64,000 nt of DNA. It comes from Granulicella mallensis. Its GTDB lineage: Bacteria > Acidobacteriota > Terriglobia > Terriglobales > Acidobacteriaceae. The stretch is from the NCBI RefSeq assembly GCF_014203225.1, contig NZ_JACHIO010000007.1, positions 1 to 64,000 of the forward strand, read 5' to 3'. The position numbers were made by a program, and so were the translations under genes. A model generated the notes under the pieces. It saw only the letters and a list, made by a program, of their open reading frames with translations, searched no databases and was not told the DNA's origin. This document shows positions 43,295 through 53,332 of this stretch, piece after piece (the first letter of the stretch is position 1; every line of letters begins with the position of its first letter).

Positions 43295-44308
43295 ATGGTT
43301 TTTGAGATGTCTGCATCCCTAAACTCTGGCGCAAAGTCTATGCGAGCCGAACAGGCCGGTGCGGTTCCGGCCATCGGTCTCGCCATCCCTACCTATAATC
43401 GCAGTGATGTGCTCCTGCGCTGCTTCGAGCACCTGGAATCGCAGACCTGGAAGGATTTCGAGCTCGTAGTGGTGGACGACGGCTCCACGGATGAGACGCC
43501 TCTGCTACTGGAGCAGTATGCGGCGCGCACCACGCTCCGGTTCCGCTATGTACGCCAGAAGAACGCCGGACCCGCCCGTGCACGGAACCACGCCATCTCA
43601 CTGCTGACCTCACCCGTGTGCCTGATCATCGGCGACGACATCATGGCCCGCCCGGATCTGGTGGAGAAGCATCTCGCCTTCCACCGATTGTTTCCTCATC
43701 GATCCGCCTTCGCGCTGGGCTACAGTCGATGGGGATATGAAGGCCAGACGGTTACGCCCTTTATGCGTTGGCTGGAAGAGGGCAGCAATCTCCAGTTCGC
43801 TTATCCCGATCTGCTCCGAGGGGAGCAGCCCACCTGGAAGCACTTCTACACCAGCAATCTTTCCGGTAAGACCGAGCTCCTGCATGCGAATCCCTTTAGC
43901 GAGAGCTTTACGCATGCCGCGATGGAAGACATCGAGCTTGGGTATCGTCTTGCGCGTCGTGGCGAACTAGAGATGCACTTTCTGCCGGACGCGGTGGGCG
44001 AGCACATCCATCCCACCGATGTCGTCCGGTCATGCCGCCGCATGATGACCGCAGGGGCCGCGACGCAGCAGTTATTTCGTGCTTGGCCGGAGCTTGAACC
44101 GGCTCCGTCTTCCACCAGTTGGAAAGGCTGGCTGCGCAGGCGCATCCTAGAACGTGGCATTAGCTTGGAAGTTCTACGGTCGGCTGCCGACATCCTCACA
44201 CGCTTCCAATGCCCGAATGTGCTGCTCAAGCCGGCGCTACTGCTGCATCATGAGGCGGGCCTGCACCAGGCTCAGGCCACTGATAGTCTTCGCAAGCAGC
44301 TTCTATAG
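43295..44308 (+). CDS. GT2 glycosyltransferase
   Basis: 337 residues. 'AIPTYNRSDVLLRCFEHLES' and 'VVVDDGSTDETPLL' open the GT-A domain. 'EDIELGYRLARRGELEM' is the conserved ED motif of the acceptor site. It stands one base before the flippase gene on the same strand, so the two are co-transcribed. Alternative ATG at 43310. The sugar is not predictable. Confidence 0.86.
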   Translation: MVFEMSASLNSGAKSMRAEQAGAVPAIGLAIPTYNRSDVLLRCFEHLESQTWKDFELVVVDDGSTDETPLLLEQYAARTTLRFRYVRQKNAGPARARNHAISLLTSPVCLIIGDDIMARPDLVEKHLAFHRLFPHRSAFALGYSRWGYEGQTVTPFMRWLEEGSNLQFAYPDLLRGEQPTWKHFYTSNLSGKTELLHANPFSESFTHAAMEDIELGYRLARRGELEMHFLPDAVGEHIHPTDVVRSCRRMMTAGAATQQLFRAWPELEPAPSSTSWKGWLRRRILERGISLEVLRSAADILTRFQCPNVLLKPALLLHHEAGLHQAQATDSLRKQLL

Positions 44309-44309
44309 A

Positions 44310-45704
44310 ATGGAAAGCGGGATGTCGATGCAGCCGGAAGATGGATTGGAGCAAACGGCCTTATCGCCGCTGCACCCGGGACCGGCGCTTCTCGGCAGCG
44401 CATGGGTCATCCGGGGACGGCGGATCACGGGTATCGTGACCAGCTTCCTGCTCGGGCAGGGGGCGTCCCAGGCGTTGACGCTGCTGGCCGGCCTCTTTCT
44501 CGTACGGCATCTCAGCACGCAGTCGTATGCGCAGTTCGGCTTGACTAGCGGCTTTCAGACGATGTTCCTGACGCTAATGGATCTTGGTTTTGCCGGAACA
44601 ATTGTCCCAATGGTGGGCGACCGGAAAAATGACCGCGCGCTGGTCGGTCGCCATGTCCGCGCGGCGAAGCATCTGCGTGACCGCGCCTTCCTCGGGATCG
44701 CGCCCATTGCTGCCTTTGCGTTTCTCGGTCTGATGCATCGCCAGCACTGGTCCTGGAGTGTCCAGGCTATTCTTCTGTTCTCTGTGCTGTTGACGCTCTA
44801 TTCCGGCGGCAAGGCTTCTTACTTCGCCGCACCGCTTTTCATGCATGGCAAGCTGCGTTCCTACTACGTGCTTCAGGTGCTCGCGGCTGCCGTCCGGCTC
44901 GGCAGCTATGTAGTTCTGGCGCTTACCGGAGGCCTGAACGCTTGGGTTGCAGCGGTCATCGCCGCACTGACGACCGTCTTGACCGCTGAATACTTTGCGC
45001 ATCAGGCCAAGCCGCTGATGGACTGGCCTGCCGGCGATGATTCCGCGACCGAGAAGAAGATCATTCGCTACATCATGCCGGCCGCGCCGGCGATGATTTT
45101 CGCCGCTTTTCAGGCCCAGATCACCCTCATACTGATTAGCCTCTTCGGCGGCCAGACCGCTTACATCGCGCAGGTGGCCGCGCTCGGTCGCATCGGCCAG
45201 GTCTTTACTGTGCTAGCGACCTTCAACTTAATCGTAGTGGAACCTTATATTGCCCGGCTGAACCATCGTCGCCTGCTGCCGACCTTTCTGATGCTTACCG
45301 GTCTCGCCTGTCTTCTCATGATGCCGATTGTCTGTGCGGCGTTTGCATGGCCGCAGGCGTTTCTGCTCCTGATCGGCCCCAAATACAGCAGTCTGCGCGA
45401 TGTGCTGGGCTGGGTCATTCTGGCAGCCGCCATCAACTACATCGCGGGCCTGATCTGGATGATGAACCGGGCCCGCACCTGGGTCTTCTGGTCCGGTTCG
45501 TTCCTGGAGGTGGGGCTCCTCATCACGGTGCAGATCGCCTTTCTTGTGGCGGTCGGTATAAAGAACACGCGTGACGCGGTCTTTCTCGCCTTTGCCGCCA
45601 GTATCTGCGTGCTGATCGCACACATCTATGTGGCGATTTACGGACTGTGGAAGACCCACCGCGACCATCGCGCCGACGTTCCGCTTTCACTTGCCGGCGA
45701 CTAA
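44310..45704 (+). CDS. Wzx-like polysaccharide flippase
   Basis: 464 residues with about fourteen hydrophobic segments, MOP/PST-type ('IVTSFLLGQGASQALTLLAG', 'LLVRHLS'-like pattern after the first helix). It would move undecaprenyl-linked oligosaccharides across the inner membrane. The earliest ATG after the preceding stop is 44310. GGAAAG at 44313-44318 fits a later ATG at 44328 better. The neighbours (GT2 genes, chain-length protein, ligase) give a Wzx/Wzy-type pathway. Confidence 0.8.
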   Translation: MESGMSMQPEDGLEQTALSPLHPGPALLGSAWVIRGRRITGIVTSFLLGQGASQALTLLAGLFLVRHLSTQSYAQFGLTSGFQTMFLTLMDLGFAGTIVPMVGDRKNDRALVGRHVRAAKHLRDRAFLGIAPIAAFAFLGLMHRQHWSWSVQAILLFSVLLTLYSGGKASYFAAPLFMHGKLRSYYVLQVLAAAVRLGSYVVLALTGGLNAWVAAVIAALTTVLTAEYFAHQAKPLMDWPAGDDSATEKKIIRYIMPAAPAMIFAAFQAQITLILISLFGGQTAYIAQVAALGRIGQVFTVLATFNLIVVEPYIARLNHRRLLPTFLMLTGLACLLMMPIVCAAFAWPQAFLLLIGPKYSSLRDVLGWVILAAAINYIAGLIWMMNRARTWVFWSGSFLEVGLLITVQIAFLVAVGIKNTRDAVFLAFAASICVLIAHIYVAIYGLWKTHRDHRADVPLSLAGD

Positions 45705-45777
45705 AGCAGTTTCCCGCAATGACGTTCTGCGAACGAATATGCGCCGCCTATCATGCCGGAGTTCGATTTTAAAGGGA

Positions 45778-45810
45778 AACCTGCGTAACGGATGTTCCGT
45801 CACGCAGGTT
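45778..45810. terminator. Bidirectional terminator between convergent flippase and methyltransferase genes
   Basis: A 33-base hairpin: AACCTGCGT (45778-45786) pairs with ACGCAGGTT (45802-45810), with an inner ACGGA/TCCGT stem. It lies about midway between the two stops. A T-rich stretch is lacking on the plus side, but 'ttttaaagg' flanks the other side, giving T/A for minus-strand termination. Confidence 0.65.
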
Positions 45811-45859
45811 CTCAGGTCTTGAGGTTCCTTGACCTCTACTTAGCAGCTTTAACGAGCTA

Positions 45860-46717
45860 CTAACGCTTTTTCGCTACCAAGATGTCTTGGTGATTTGTTA
45901 TTTCAAGACCCTGAGGCGGCGTATGTCCCGACCAGGCTCCCATCAGCAGCTGCTGAGTTTGCAGGCCTACCTGGTCCTGAACCGACTGTAGCCAGTCCCG
46001 ACTGACGGCAAGGGCGTCTTCCGGAATGTTCGGATTGGTCGTCCGGCAATCCTTCAGCACATGGTTGAAATTGGACTTGGTTTCGCCACGCTGCATTCGG
46101 GCCAGGATCTCGTCGTCGTAAAGAAAGTAAGACGCCGCGAGTGTCCCGCCAGGCTTAAGCACACGAGTAATCTCAGACATATAGTGCGCGATGTCTTCCG
46201 GAAACATATGGGTGAAGACCGACCACAGTACCACCATATCGAACGATGCATCAGGAAAAGGCAGAACCAGTTTCCCTGGAATGAGAGCCCCTTTAGGGTT
46301 GTAGAACTTGTTATAAATATCTTGTTGCAGGAAAACGAAGCGCTGATTCTGCGAAGTTACATTGCGCAACAGCCAATCGATTCCTCTCCGATCAAGATCC
46401 ATGCCGACATAAAGCGCGTTGCTGTTCAGGTAGTCAAGCAGTGGAATTGTCTTGCGGCCGATACCACAACCGATATCGAGGATCGCATCATCGGGTTTCA
46501 TGCCGGCGATGTTCTTGTAAAATCCAAGCGTCTCACGCCCCTGCTTCAGAAAGAGCTCATAGTCTCGAGGTCCGTCGAACATTAGCTTTAAAGACGGAAT
46601 AGGGCCACATCCAGTGGGGCTCTTCGTCGTCCAGTCCCGTATCACCCAGGGAACATCCCTAATGTAGTTGAAGACGGAAGTGGGAATGGTGTTCTTGAGG
46701 GCTTGCTTGATGCTCAT
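45860..46717 (-). CDS. SAM-dependent methyltransferase in the polysaccharide region
   Basis: 285 residues with 'ILDIGCGIGRKTIPLLDYL' near residue 80 and 'VLWSVFTHMFPEDIAHYM'. It could methylate a sugar of the polysaccharide, for example as a chain cap, but nothing in the sequence fixes the substrate. It precedes, on the same strand, the region downstream of the chain-length protein gene. A 247-base gap separates them. Confidence 0.8.
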   Translation of the reverse strand: MSIKQALKNTIPTSVFNYIRDVPWVIRDWTTKSPTGCGPIPSLKLMFDGPRDYELFLKQGRETLGFYKNIAGMKPDDAILDIGCGIGRKTIPLLDYLNSNALYVGMDLDRRGIDWLLRNVTSQNQRFVFLQQDIYNKFYNPKGALIPGKLVLPFPDASFDMVVLWSVFTHMFPEDIAHYMSEITRVLKPGGTLAASYFLYDDEILARMQRGETKSNFNHVLKDCRTTNPNIPEDALAVSRDWLQSVQDQVGLQTQQLLMGAWSGHTPPQGLEITNHQDILVAKKR

Positions 46718-46964
46718 TCACGATCCTAAAAAGTCAAATTTACTTTGAGCCGCTGGTTTACCTGAGCCAGTATAGTGGCTCAGGCGTGGAAGAACGCCAG
46801 AGTTCGCTCAGACCTCGACGGATGGGGTTCCCCAGAGAAGTTCGGCCGAATCGCATGAGCCGAATGTAAGGGCCAGGGCTGGGACAGTTCGATCTCTGCC
46901 TTCGAGGCCTTTTGCCGCGATCTAGCCGCGGCAACCAGGGCTAATGAACAGAGCCGACCTGTAT

Positions 46965-48146
46965 CTATGGTCTGACCGCAGATGCACGGAGAGTTTTGAG
47001 CAAGGTCCAGGCGGCGCCGAAGACAAGACCGATGATGAGGCCAAGTGCCGACAGAATTGTGCGGTGTGGACCGGATTTTGTGTCGGGCACGGTGGCTTGA
47101 TCAAGGACCTGAAGAGGCGAATCCTTTGCTTCGTCAATGCGGGCGACCTCATATTGGCGGGCGATGATGTCGAAAAGCGTCTCGTGATATTTGACGTCGC
47201 GAGCTTTGCGAATGTAATCCAGCTCGAGTTCCGGGACCTGAACGGTGGAGAAGCGTCCGAACTGGCGCTGCCCCTGGCCGTTTTCAAGCTGAGAGGTCTG
47301 GGTTTGGAGGCTGGCGATCTCGTTCCGGAGCCGGATTACGTCGGGATTCTCGTCTGACTCGTCATGCAGCAGCGAAGCAAGCCTTACCTGGCGCTCTGAG
47401 GTTTGAGACCGGAGTTGAGCCAGGGTCTGGATCTCTGAGGAGGTCTGGCCAGCAGGCGCAATGAGACCGCTTTTCTCCTGAGTCTGTTTGAGTGCGACCT
47501 CGGCGTTGGCGAGCTCATCTTTTTCCTTGGCGAGGCGCTGTTCATAAAAGAGCCGGCGCTGCGAGCTTTCAGTAAGAGCAAGACCGGTCGTTGTCGACTG
47601 CAGAGCCTCCAGGTAGCCGTTGGCGAGATCTCGTGCACGCTCGGGGCTCTTGTCAACGACGTTGATGATAACGATGGGGTCCTTGGTCCCCAGGGTGAAG
47701 GTGCTGTTTTTCTCAAGGATGGTCTCAGCTACGCTCTCTTTTTTTACCTTATAGACATCCATGAGATGGAAGCGCTGAATGAGGTTCCTGGCAATGGTGT
47801 GGCTTTTGAGGACGCCGACGTAAAGATCTCCTTGGCCTTTACCGGCGAGGAGGCCGCCGGCGCCCAGAGCGGAGAGTTGGCCCATGATGGCGGCAGAGCT
47901 GGCGCCAGCGGAGTTGGAGCCGGGCGGCACGAACGAAGTGGTCGCTTTGTAGGTGTTAGGCAGTAGAAAGGCGAAGATGGCAGCCAGAACGAAGGTGACC
48001 AGGCCGCTTAACAGAATAGTCCTGCGTTCGGCGAAGAGAATGCTTAGCATTGTGTTAAAAGAGATCGCTTCGGGCTCCAGCGAGGTTGGCAGGGAGGATT
48101 CGAAGGTAGGCTCTTCGGGAGTTGGTTGCTGCATTGTTCCGTGCAT
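46965..48146 (-). CDS. Wzz/GumC-like polysaccharide chain-length or export protein
   Basis: 393 residues. A membrane helix at about 40-62 ('TILLSGLVTFVLAAIFAFLL') and another near the end (about 363-383) flank a large coiled-coil periplasmic part ('LRNEIASLQTQTSQLENG'). No C-terminal tyrosine-kinase domain is attached, and none is encoded nearby. AGGAG precedes the ATG at 48146. It sets chain length or links to an outer-membrane exporter. It follows the ligase gene in a divergent arrangement with 154 bases between. Confidence 0.85.
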   Translation of the reverse strand: MHGTMQQPTPEEPTFESSLPTSLEPEAISFNTMLSILFAERRTILLSGLVTFVLAAIFAFLLPNTYKATTSFVPPGSNSAGASSAAIMGQLSALGAGGLLAGKGQGDLYVGVLKSHTIARNLIQRFHLMDVYKVKKESVAETILEKNSTFTLGTKDPIVIINVVDKSPERARDLANGYLEALQSTTTGLALTESSQRRLFYEQRLAKEKDELANAEVALKQTQEKSGLIAPAGQTSSEIQTLAQLRSQTSERQVRLASLLHDESDENPDVIRLRNEIASLQTQTSQLENGQGQRQFGRFSTVQVPELELDYIRKARDVKYHETLFDIIARQYEVARIDEAKDSPLQVLDQATVPDTKSGPHRTILSALGLIIGLVFGAAWTLLKTLRASAVRP

Positions 48147-48300
48147 GGCTCCTGCTTTTCTGAGTTGCGCTTTCCGTGCCGCAGTCTGCTTTGGGTTACT
48201 GGCGCCCAGGTCCTAAGGGGAAAGCGCTTCTCTGCTATCGTAAAAGAAACAAAGCCATCAAACATGGACGCTTACATAAAAGCGAGTATGGCGACAATCT

Positions 48301-49647
48301 TCAGGGAATTGACTGGCGCAGGTTCTCCCCGGCCTGTAGACGGTGGAGCTTTTCATCTGAGCACCGCAGGGGGCGGGCATTTGCAACCCGGCTGTCTGCG
48401 CCCCACTCGGCGAGCAGCCTCAGGGCGGCGAAGTTGATGCCGGCAATCGGAAGAAACACAATCGGGTTAGATAAACCACCGGCAATCCATGCCATGAGCA
48501 GAAGCAGGATGCTCACCCGCTCGAGGGTTCGAACCTGACTCTTCCACCACAGTGTCCGGTAGTAAAAAGCAGTGAGCAGGGCCAGGAGCAGCATTCCGAC
48601 GATGCCTAGCTGGCCGAGCAGCGCTAGCAGCTGCACTTCATACGTATAGGGATTGTCATCCGACCGGATTACCTGATGGGTAAAGCTACCGAAACCATGT
48701 CCCCAGAGCGGCGAATCCTGAAAGAAAGGGACCAACGCCCTGATCTGTTCGACTCGGATGTCGTCTGATCCGCCGGCGAGATCGGCAGAGAAGCGGAGCT
48801 GGTAAAGATCGATGAGAAAGGGCAGGCTCAACAGAACCGACAGGCCCAGCGCAGACGCGAGCACGAGAGTGAAGCGGTCTTTTTTGCCCACAAGAAGCCC
48901 AAGCACAAATGCGAGTGCGGTAAAACCCCAAAAATAACGCGAAAAACTTATCAGAACTGAAACAAACAGCAGCAGCATCAACACGGCCGAGCGAAAGCTG
49001 CTGAGGCCCAGACGGTCGCGATAGCGAAGTATCACATAAATGCAGAGCGGGACGAGTTCATCCGACATGAACTGGATTCGCCCGAAGAGATCGCCGATAT
49101 CCATGGTCATGAGGTCGACGCCGAAGATCTTATCGACAGAGGAGACAACTTCGGTGATGGACACGCCGGTGCGGAAGGCGTACAGAATGATGCCGAACTT
49201 GAACAGAGCAGCAGCAGCTTCAGAATAAACAACGATCTTCACGAAGCGGAGAAACTGTCGCTCGCTCTGTCCACAGAAAACAAAGACAAGCCAGCAGGTG
49301 AGGAAGGTGAGAAAGATGTCGAGGTATTGGCGCGCAGCACCGGCCAGCTCAATACCCTGGCTGAGCCCAAGGACCATCCACAGCAGCATGGTGGTCGGGA
49401 CGATGACCATCAGAACGATACTCCCGCGCGAAGCCTGGCCACGGCGAAAGTAGCAGTAGACCGCCATCGGCAGCATAAAAGCGTAAAGCGGGGTCTTCAG
49501 ATTGATGCCGTACATCGAACTACTTGGCAGAGAGATCGTGAGAAAGACGTACAGGCCGAAAAGAAATTCAAAGCCGCGCTCCAGAAATGGCGAAAAATCC
49601 AAGCGTGCTACTAAGGGTGCTGCCGGAGCGGCCATACCAGAAAGCAT
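48301..49647 (-). CDS. O-antigen ligase/polymerase-like membrane protein
   Basis: 448 residues from the ATG at 49647, about ten to twelve helices, with the large periplasmic loop and 'SPLWGHGFGSFTHQVIRSDD' typical of the Wzy_C/WaaL family. It polymerises or ligates polysaccharide on the outer face of the inner membrane. The open frame runs upstream to 49782, but family length and overlap with the divergent glycosyltransferase favour the later start (49647 or 49635). There is no strong ribosome binding site. Confidence 0.8.
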   Translation of the reverse strand: MLSGMAAPAAPLVARLDFSPFLERGFEFLFGLYVFLTISLPSSSMYGINLKTPLYAFMLPMAVYCYFRRGQASRGSIVLMVIVPTTMLLWMVLGLSQGIELAGAARQYLDIFLTFLTCWLVFVFCGQSERQFLRFVKIVVYSEAAAALFKFGIILYAFRTGVSITEVVSSVDKIFGVDLMTMDIGDLFGRIQFMSDELVPLCIYVILRYRDRLGLSSFRSAVLMLLLFVSVLISFSRYFWGFTALAFVLGLLVGKKDRFTLVLASALGLSVLLSLPFLIDLYQLRFSADLAGGSDDIRVEQIRALVPFFQDSPLWGHGFGSFTHQVIRSDDNPYTYEVQLLALLGQLGIVGMLLLALLTAFYYRTLWWKSQVRTLERVSILLLLMAWIAGGLSNPIVFLPIAGINFAALRLLAEWGADSRVANARPLRCSDEKLHRLQAGENLRQSIP

Positions 49648-49759
49648 ACCGCGATGACTCTCTTGGCGAAAGCATGAACGAGCGCATCGGGGCCACGCGC
49701 ATGTGGCCAGGACTGTCCAGACTCGCGTAAGAGCTATCATGATGCAGTAAAATGAATGG

Positions 49760-50749
49760 ATGCGTATCGCAGATAACGACATTCAACGGCCGTCAGCTAG
49801 CAGCCTGCTTGCGGTAGTTGTCGTTTACAAGCTTTGTCCAAGCAAGTCTTCTACACTGCAAACTCTTCTCGCTACAGCGAAAAATGTATCTTCAGAAGAA
49901 CTTAATTTGAAGATCGTTGTTTGGGACAACACTCCCGGCGGTCAAGAGATTGAAAAGCTTCCGGATGGAGTATCGTACGTATCGGCACCTGAGAACCCCG
50001 GATTAGCGCTGGCCTATAATCACGTGCTGGCGCTGGCCGAAGCGGAAGGATACGAATGGCTGCTTACACTGGATCAGGATTCGCTTTTGCCAGCTGATTT
50101 TCTGAAGAGGATATCGGATCTCACCTGTAAGTTAGGCCCGGTAGAGAAGATTGGGGCGATCGTTCCACAGGTGATTGCGGGTGGCCGTATTATGTCGCCT
50201 TTTCACTTCATCTTCAAAGCGATTCCCCGGTTGTTCCCTCGAGGATTTGTAGGTATCTGGAAAGGCGCGGTCTATGCCGCCAATTCCGGAGCTGTTTTGA
50301 GGGTGAATGCCGTTCGTGAGATTGGTGGCTATGATCTCATGTTTCCGCTTGATCTCAGCGACACCAGTCTCTTCCATCGCCTCCACGCTTCCGGCAAACA
50401 GGTGTTTATTTCCGGAGATCTCTCGATGGGGCATGACTTCGCTTTACATAATAAGCAAACTCGCATGAGCATCCAGCGGTATGATGCCTCTCTTCTGGAC
50501 GACTGCGCCTTCTGGGACATGTACATGGGGCCGCTCGCGCGGTTTGAACGCGTCGTGCGGTTCTCCGTTAGAGCTCTTAAAGAGCTGTTTACACCTGAAG
50601 CCGCCGATTTTCGCAGGCGGACCGTTTTGGAGTTGAGGCGGCGACTCTTCACGACAAGGAAGGCGCGGATCGCTGCGTGGCGTACATGGGCGACGCGACG
50701 GCGCGATGAATCCTCGGCGAGCACGCATCTGCAACAGCGTGCTATCTAG
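49760..50749 (+). CDS. GT2 glycosyltransferase (rhamnosyltransferase-like)
   Basis: 329 residues, related in pattern to the protein encoded at 42271-43140: 'LAVVVVYKLCPSKSSTLQTL', 'ENPGLALAYNHVLALAEAEG', 'LLTLDQDSLLP'. It is divergent from the ligase-type gene. It probably adds a deoxysugar such as rhamnose to the repeating unit. The C-terminus is basic ('RRRLFTTRKARIAAWRTW') and may bind the membrane surface. Confidence 0.86.
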   Translation: MRIADNDIQRPSASSLLAVVVVYKLCPSKSSTLQTLLATAKNVSSEELNLKIVVWDNTPGGQEIEKLPDGVSYVSAPENPGLALAYNHVLALAEAEGYEWLLTLDQDSLLPADFLKRISDLTCKLGPVEKIGAIVPQVIAGGRIMSPFHFIFKAIPRLFPRGFVGIWKGAVYAANSGAVLRVNAVREIGGYDLMFPLDLSDTSLFHRLHASGKQVFISGDLSMGHDFALHNKQTRMSIQRYDASLLDDCAFWDMYMGPLARFERVVRFSVRALKELFTPEAADFRRRTVLELRRRLFTTRKARIAAWRTWATRRRDESSASTHLQQRAI

Positions 50750-50835
50750 CTAATCCGCGCGGGAAGTTTCCTGTGACAAGGTGTCCATTGCTATTCAGAC
50801 CCCGAATGTTTCTGTAGGATAAGAGAAGCATCTGC

Positions 50836-51927
50836 CTAACTTCGGGAGTTTTGTGGCAAAACGGAGATAAATTCCCGGCCTGTGCTCTCCAGTACTTCCC
50901 AGACTGTTTCAAGTACTGACTTCATCTGGATCCGACGAACACACGCATATTCATCGGCACCGCCGAAGCATGTGGGCCGGTTGTAGCAGGGGTAGCAGCT
51001 CAATCCCGGGCCAGCGGCTAGAACCGTACTTCCGGGAGGAGCCCACGCCGTTGCGTCGTTAGCTCCATTTAATAAAATCGTCGGGACGCCCAGAGCGTAG
51101 GCAACGTGCGAAGCAGAACTGTCGGGGCAGAGTAACACGCGCATTCTCGAGACTGCTGCAAAGTAGTTAGAAAGGCTGCCTGTCACGATGCTTATCCTGG
51201 AGGCATCCAATTGGCAAAAATGCTGAGTGAGTTCTTTTGCCTCTGAAGGGGCGCCGAATACGTGCACGTCGATCTCGTTCTCGATTAAGGCCTTTGCGAC
51301 CAGGTTCCATTTCTCTAATTCCCATCTTCTCCAGGGTTGACTTGCCATGGGATGAATTCCCACCGCTCGCTCCAGAGGATTCCAGGTGATCCTCTTTTTT
51401 CCGGGGGTGTAAAGCGCGGGTTTTTGAGCCGTCCCACTGGTCACGGCCGTTCCTATGATCGCTGCCGCGTCATGGATATTGGGTGTAGTACTCGGGATGG
51501 TTATAGGCCGGTTTGCCAAGCGAATGATCGATGGTCGAATTGTTTTACGACATGGGTGATCAGCCGCCCACGCTGGACTCCAGTTGTTCTTGCGAGTGAT
51601 AACTCGTCCTATAAACTCCTCGCGGAAATCACCCGTAAGATTGACAACGTCTGTATACCCTTTGCGACGCAACTTGTTCATTAAACCAGGGAGTACCAGC
51701 GCCGCCTTTAGTCCAAAATCGTGAAGTGAGCTCATCGGAAGGCGGCCCGTAATGATCTCCTCTACATGAGGATTATGGGCGAATATCTGAGCAATCTCTG
51801 GCCTGGTTAAAACATCGATTTTCGCCGCAGGGAAGCCATGCGCAATGGTCTCTACTAGTGCGGTGCTTATAACAGCGTCCCCCAGATTGCGTGCTTGTAT
51901 TATCAGTACCCTCTGTTGACCTGTCAT
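50836..51927 (-). CDS. GT9 glycosyltransferase (heptosyltransferase-like)
   Basis: 363 residues of the ADP-heptose:LPS heptosyltransferase family: N-terminal 'VLIIQARNLGDAVISTALVE', then 'GIHPMASQPWRRWELEKW' and 'LCPDSSASHVAYALGVPTI'. It uses an ADP- or other nucleotide sugar. A cysteine-rich stretch near the end ('CYPCYNRPTCFGGADEYACV') recalls family members with a C-terminal metal-like site. ATG at 51927; a GTG at 51933 is in frame. Confidence 0.86.
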   Translation of the reverse strand: MTGQQRVLIIQARNLGDAVISTALVETIAHGFPAAKIDVLTRPEIAQIFAHNPHVEEIITGRLPMSSLHDFGLKAALVLPGLMNKLRRKGYTDVVNLTGDFREEFIGRVITRKNNWSPAWAADHPCRKTIRPSIIRLANRPITIPSTTPNIHDAAAIIGTAVTSGTAQKPALYTPGKKRITWNPLERAVGIHPMASQPWRRWELEKWNLVAKALIENEIDVHVFGAPSEAKELTQHFCQLDASRISIVTGSLSNYFAAVSRMRVLLCPDSSASHVAYALGVPTILLNGANDATAWAPPGSTVLAAGPGLSCYPCYNRPTCFGGADEYACVRRIQMKSVLETVWEVLESTGREFISVLPQNSRS

Positions 51928-52291
51928 TGACACACCCTCACTAAATGCAGCCTAAACCTATAGTTTAGACGACTCCTTCGGGGCTCGCCTGTTCATCGGC
52001 AAGAACTCACGCTTTTGCAGATGATTCGAGGAGGCAGTGGTTTTGGCCGATGCCCTCGCCTTCGATTAGGAGAGTGATCTCGTGTTGAAAATCACTTACC
52101 TGAGCGACGACCAGACGCTGGCCTGCACACTGTGATCGCTAGCGGCAGAAGGACACCGCCCCTCTGCGTCACCGCGAAGAATTTGACAAGGCTTACGGCA
52201 GATCCTTGGCCCTGCACCGCACCTGTCTTAGACGCGCCCGACCGGAAACTCCCTGTAGTTGGATAATTCTTCTAGAATACCTAGTGTTGCC
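51928..52291. other. 364-bp divergent intergenic region
   Basis: Lies between the GT9 gene (minus) and a GT2 gene (plus) and should carry both promoters. The only short frame with a binding-site-like AGGAGAG is at 52082-52135 (17 codons) and is not convincing. No repeat or RNA gene is evident. Confidence 0.4.
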
Positions 52292-53332
52292 ATGAGCCAG
52301 ACCCAGCCCGCCTTATCCGACCAGGTTCTTCGTATCTCCGTTGCCATGTGTACGTACAACGGCGAACGTTATCTGAACGAACAGCTGCAGAGCTTCGTCG
52401 ACCAGCACCGGCTACCCGATGAGCTTATCCTGTGCGACGACGGCTCCATCGACAACACTCTTTCTCTCGCGGAAGAGTTTGCCCGCCATGCTCCCTTTCC
52501 GGTTCGTATTGTGCGCAATGCCGAGAACCTTGGCTACAGTCGCAACTTCGCCAAGGCGATCTCGCTCTGCTCGGGAGAGGTGATTGCCTTATCCGATCAG
52601 GACGATCTGTGGTATCCGCAGAAGCTGGCGCGGCTGAGGGAACTTTTCAGCGCCCATCCTGAGGCAGAGGGAATCTTCAGCAACGGAGACCTGATCGATC
52701 GTGAGTCCCATAAGCTTCCAGGGGACCTTTGGGCGAGCTTTCGCTTTCGCGACGTGGATCAGAAACGGCTGCGCTCTGGCCACGCGGTTGATGTGCTGCT
52801 GCAGCGAAACGTGGTCACCGGCATGGCCTTCGCCTTTCGCCGGACCTGGAAGGATGAGCTCCGGCTTATGCCTGCGAGCTGGCCGCATGATGCATGGCTG
52901 GCTCTCCTGATGGCTCAGGCAGGGAAGCTGCTGGCCTGTCCTGAACATCTTGTGGCATATCGTGTCCACGAGAATCAAAAGATCGGCGTTCCCATTACCT
53001 CAGCACAAAAGCGGAGCTATATCCTGCAGCACGGTCTGGGCGGCTATCTCGCGCTCTCGCGCAAGCGCAATCAGAAAGACTACCGCGCGTCTGCCGAGCT
53101 GTTTGAAGATTTGCTCAGAGTAGCCACGGCTGATTCATCGGAAGATCTGCAGAGGAAGCTGCTTCAGATTCGAGGCCAGATCCAGGCCAAAGTCGATCAT
53201 GCCCGTACGAGCGCGGCGCTGCTCGACCTCAGCCGGCTGCGTCGCTGGCCACACGTGCTTCGGCGCAAAAAACACTACGAACGTCACTCTCCCACAGGCG
53301 TTCAAGCCATGATTCGGGATCTGCTTCTCTAA
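52292..53332 (+). CDS. GT2 glycosyltransferase
   Basis: 346 residues. 'SVAMCTYNGERYLNEQLQSF' and 'LILCDDGSIDNTLSLAEEF' form the donor site, 'ALSDQDDLWYPQKL' is the metal site and 'NVVTGMAFAFRR' the acceptor loop, as in rhamnosyl/glycosyl transferases of surface polysaccharides. The ATG at 52292 is chosen over an in-frame TTG at 52259. The next gene on this strand is a lipoprotein after a 354-base gap. Confidence 0.86.
   Translation: MSQTQPALSDQVLRISVAMCTYNGERYLNEQLQSFVDQHRLPDELILCDDGSIDNTLSLAEEFARHAPFPVRIVRNAENLGYSRNFAKAISLCSGEVIALSDQDDLWYPQKLARLRELFSAHPEAEGIFSNGDLIDRESHKLPGDLWASFRFRDVDQKRLRSGHAVDVLLQRNVVTGMAFAFRRTWKDELRLMPASWPHDAWLALLMAQAGKLLACPEHLVAYRVHENQKIGVPITSAQKRSYILQHGLGGYLALSRKRNQKDYRASAELFEDLLRVATADSSEDLQRKLLQIRGQIQAKVDHARTSAALLDLSRLRRWPHVLRRKKHYERHSPTGVQAMIRDLLL

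Noticed and set aside
46912..46934. Hairpin TTGCCGCG/CGCGGCAA after the Wzz-like gene
   Set aside because: No T run on either side, so not called a terminator; may only stabilise the mRNA end.
52082..52135. 17-codon frame opening MLKITYLSDD after AGGAGAG
   Set aside because: Could be a decayed gene start, but nothing beyond it matches a family.
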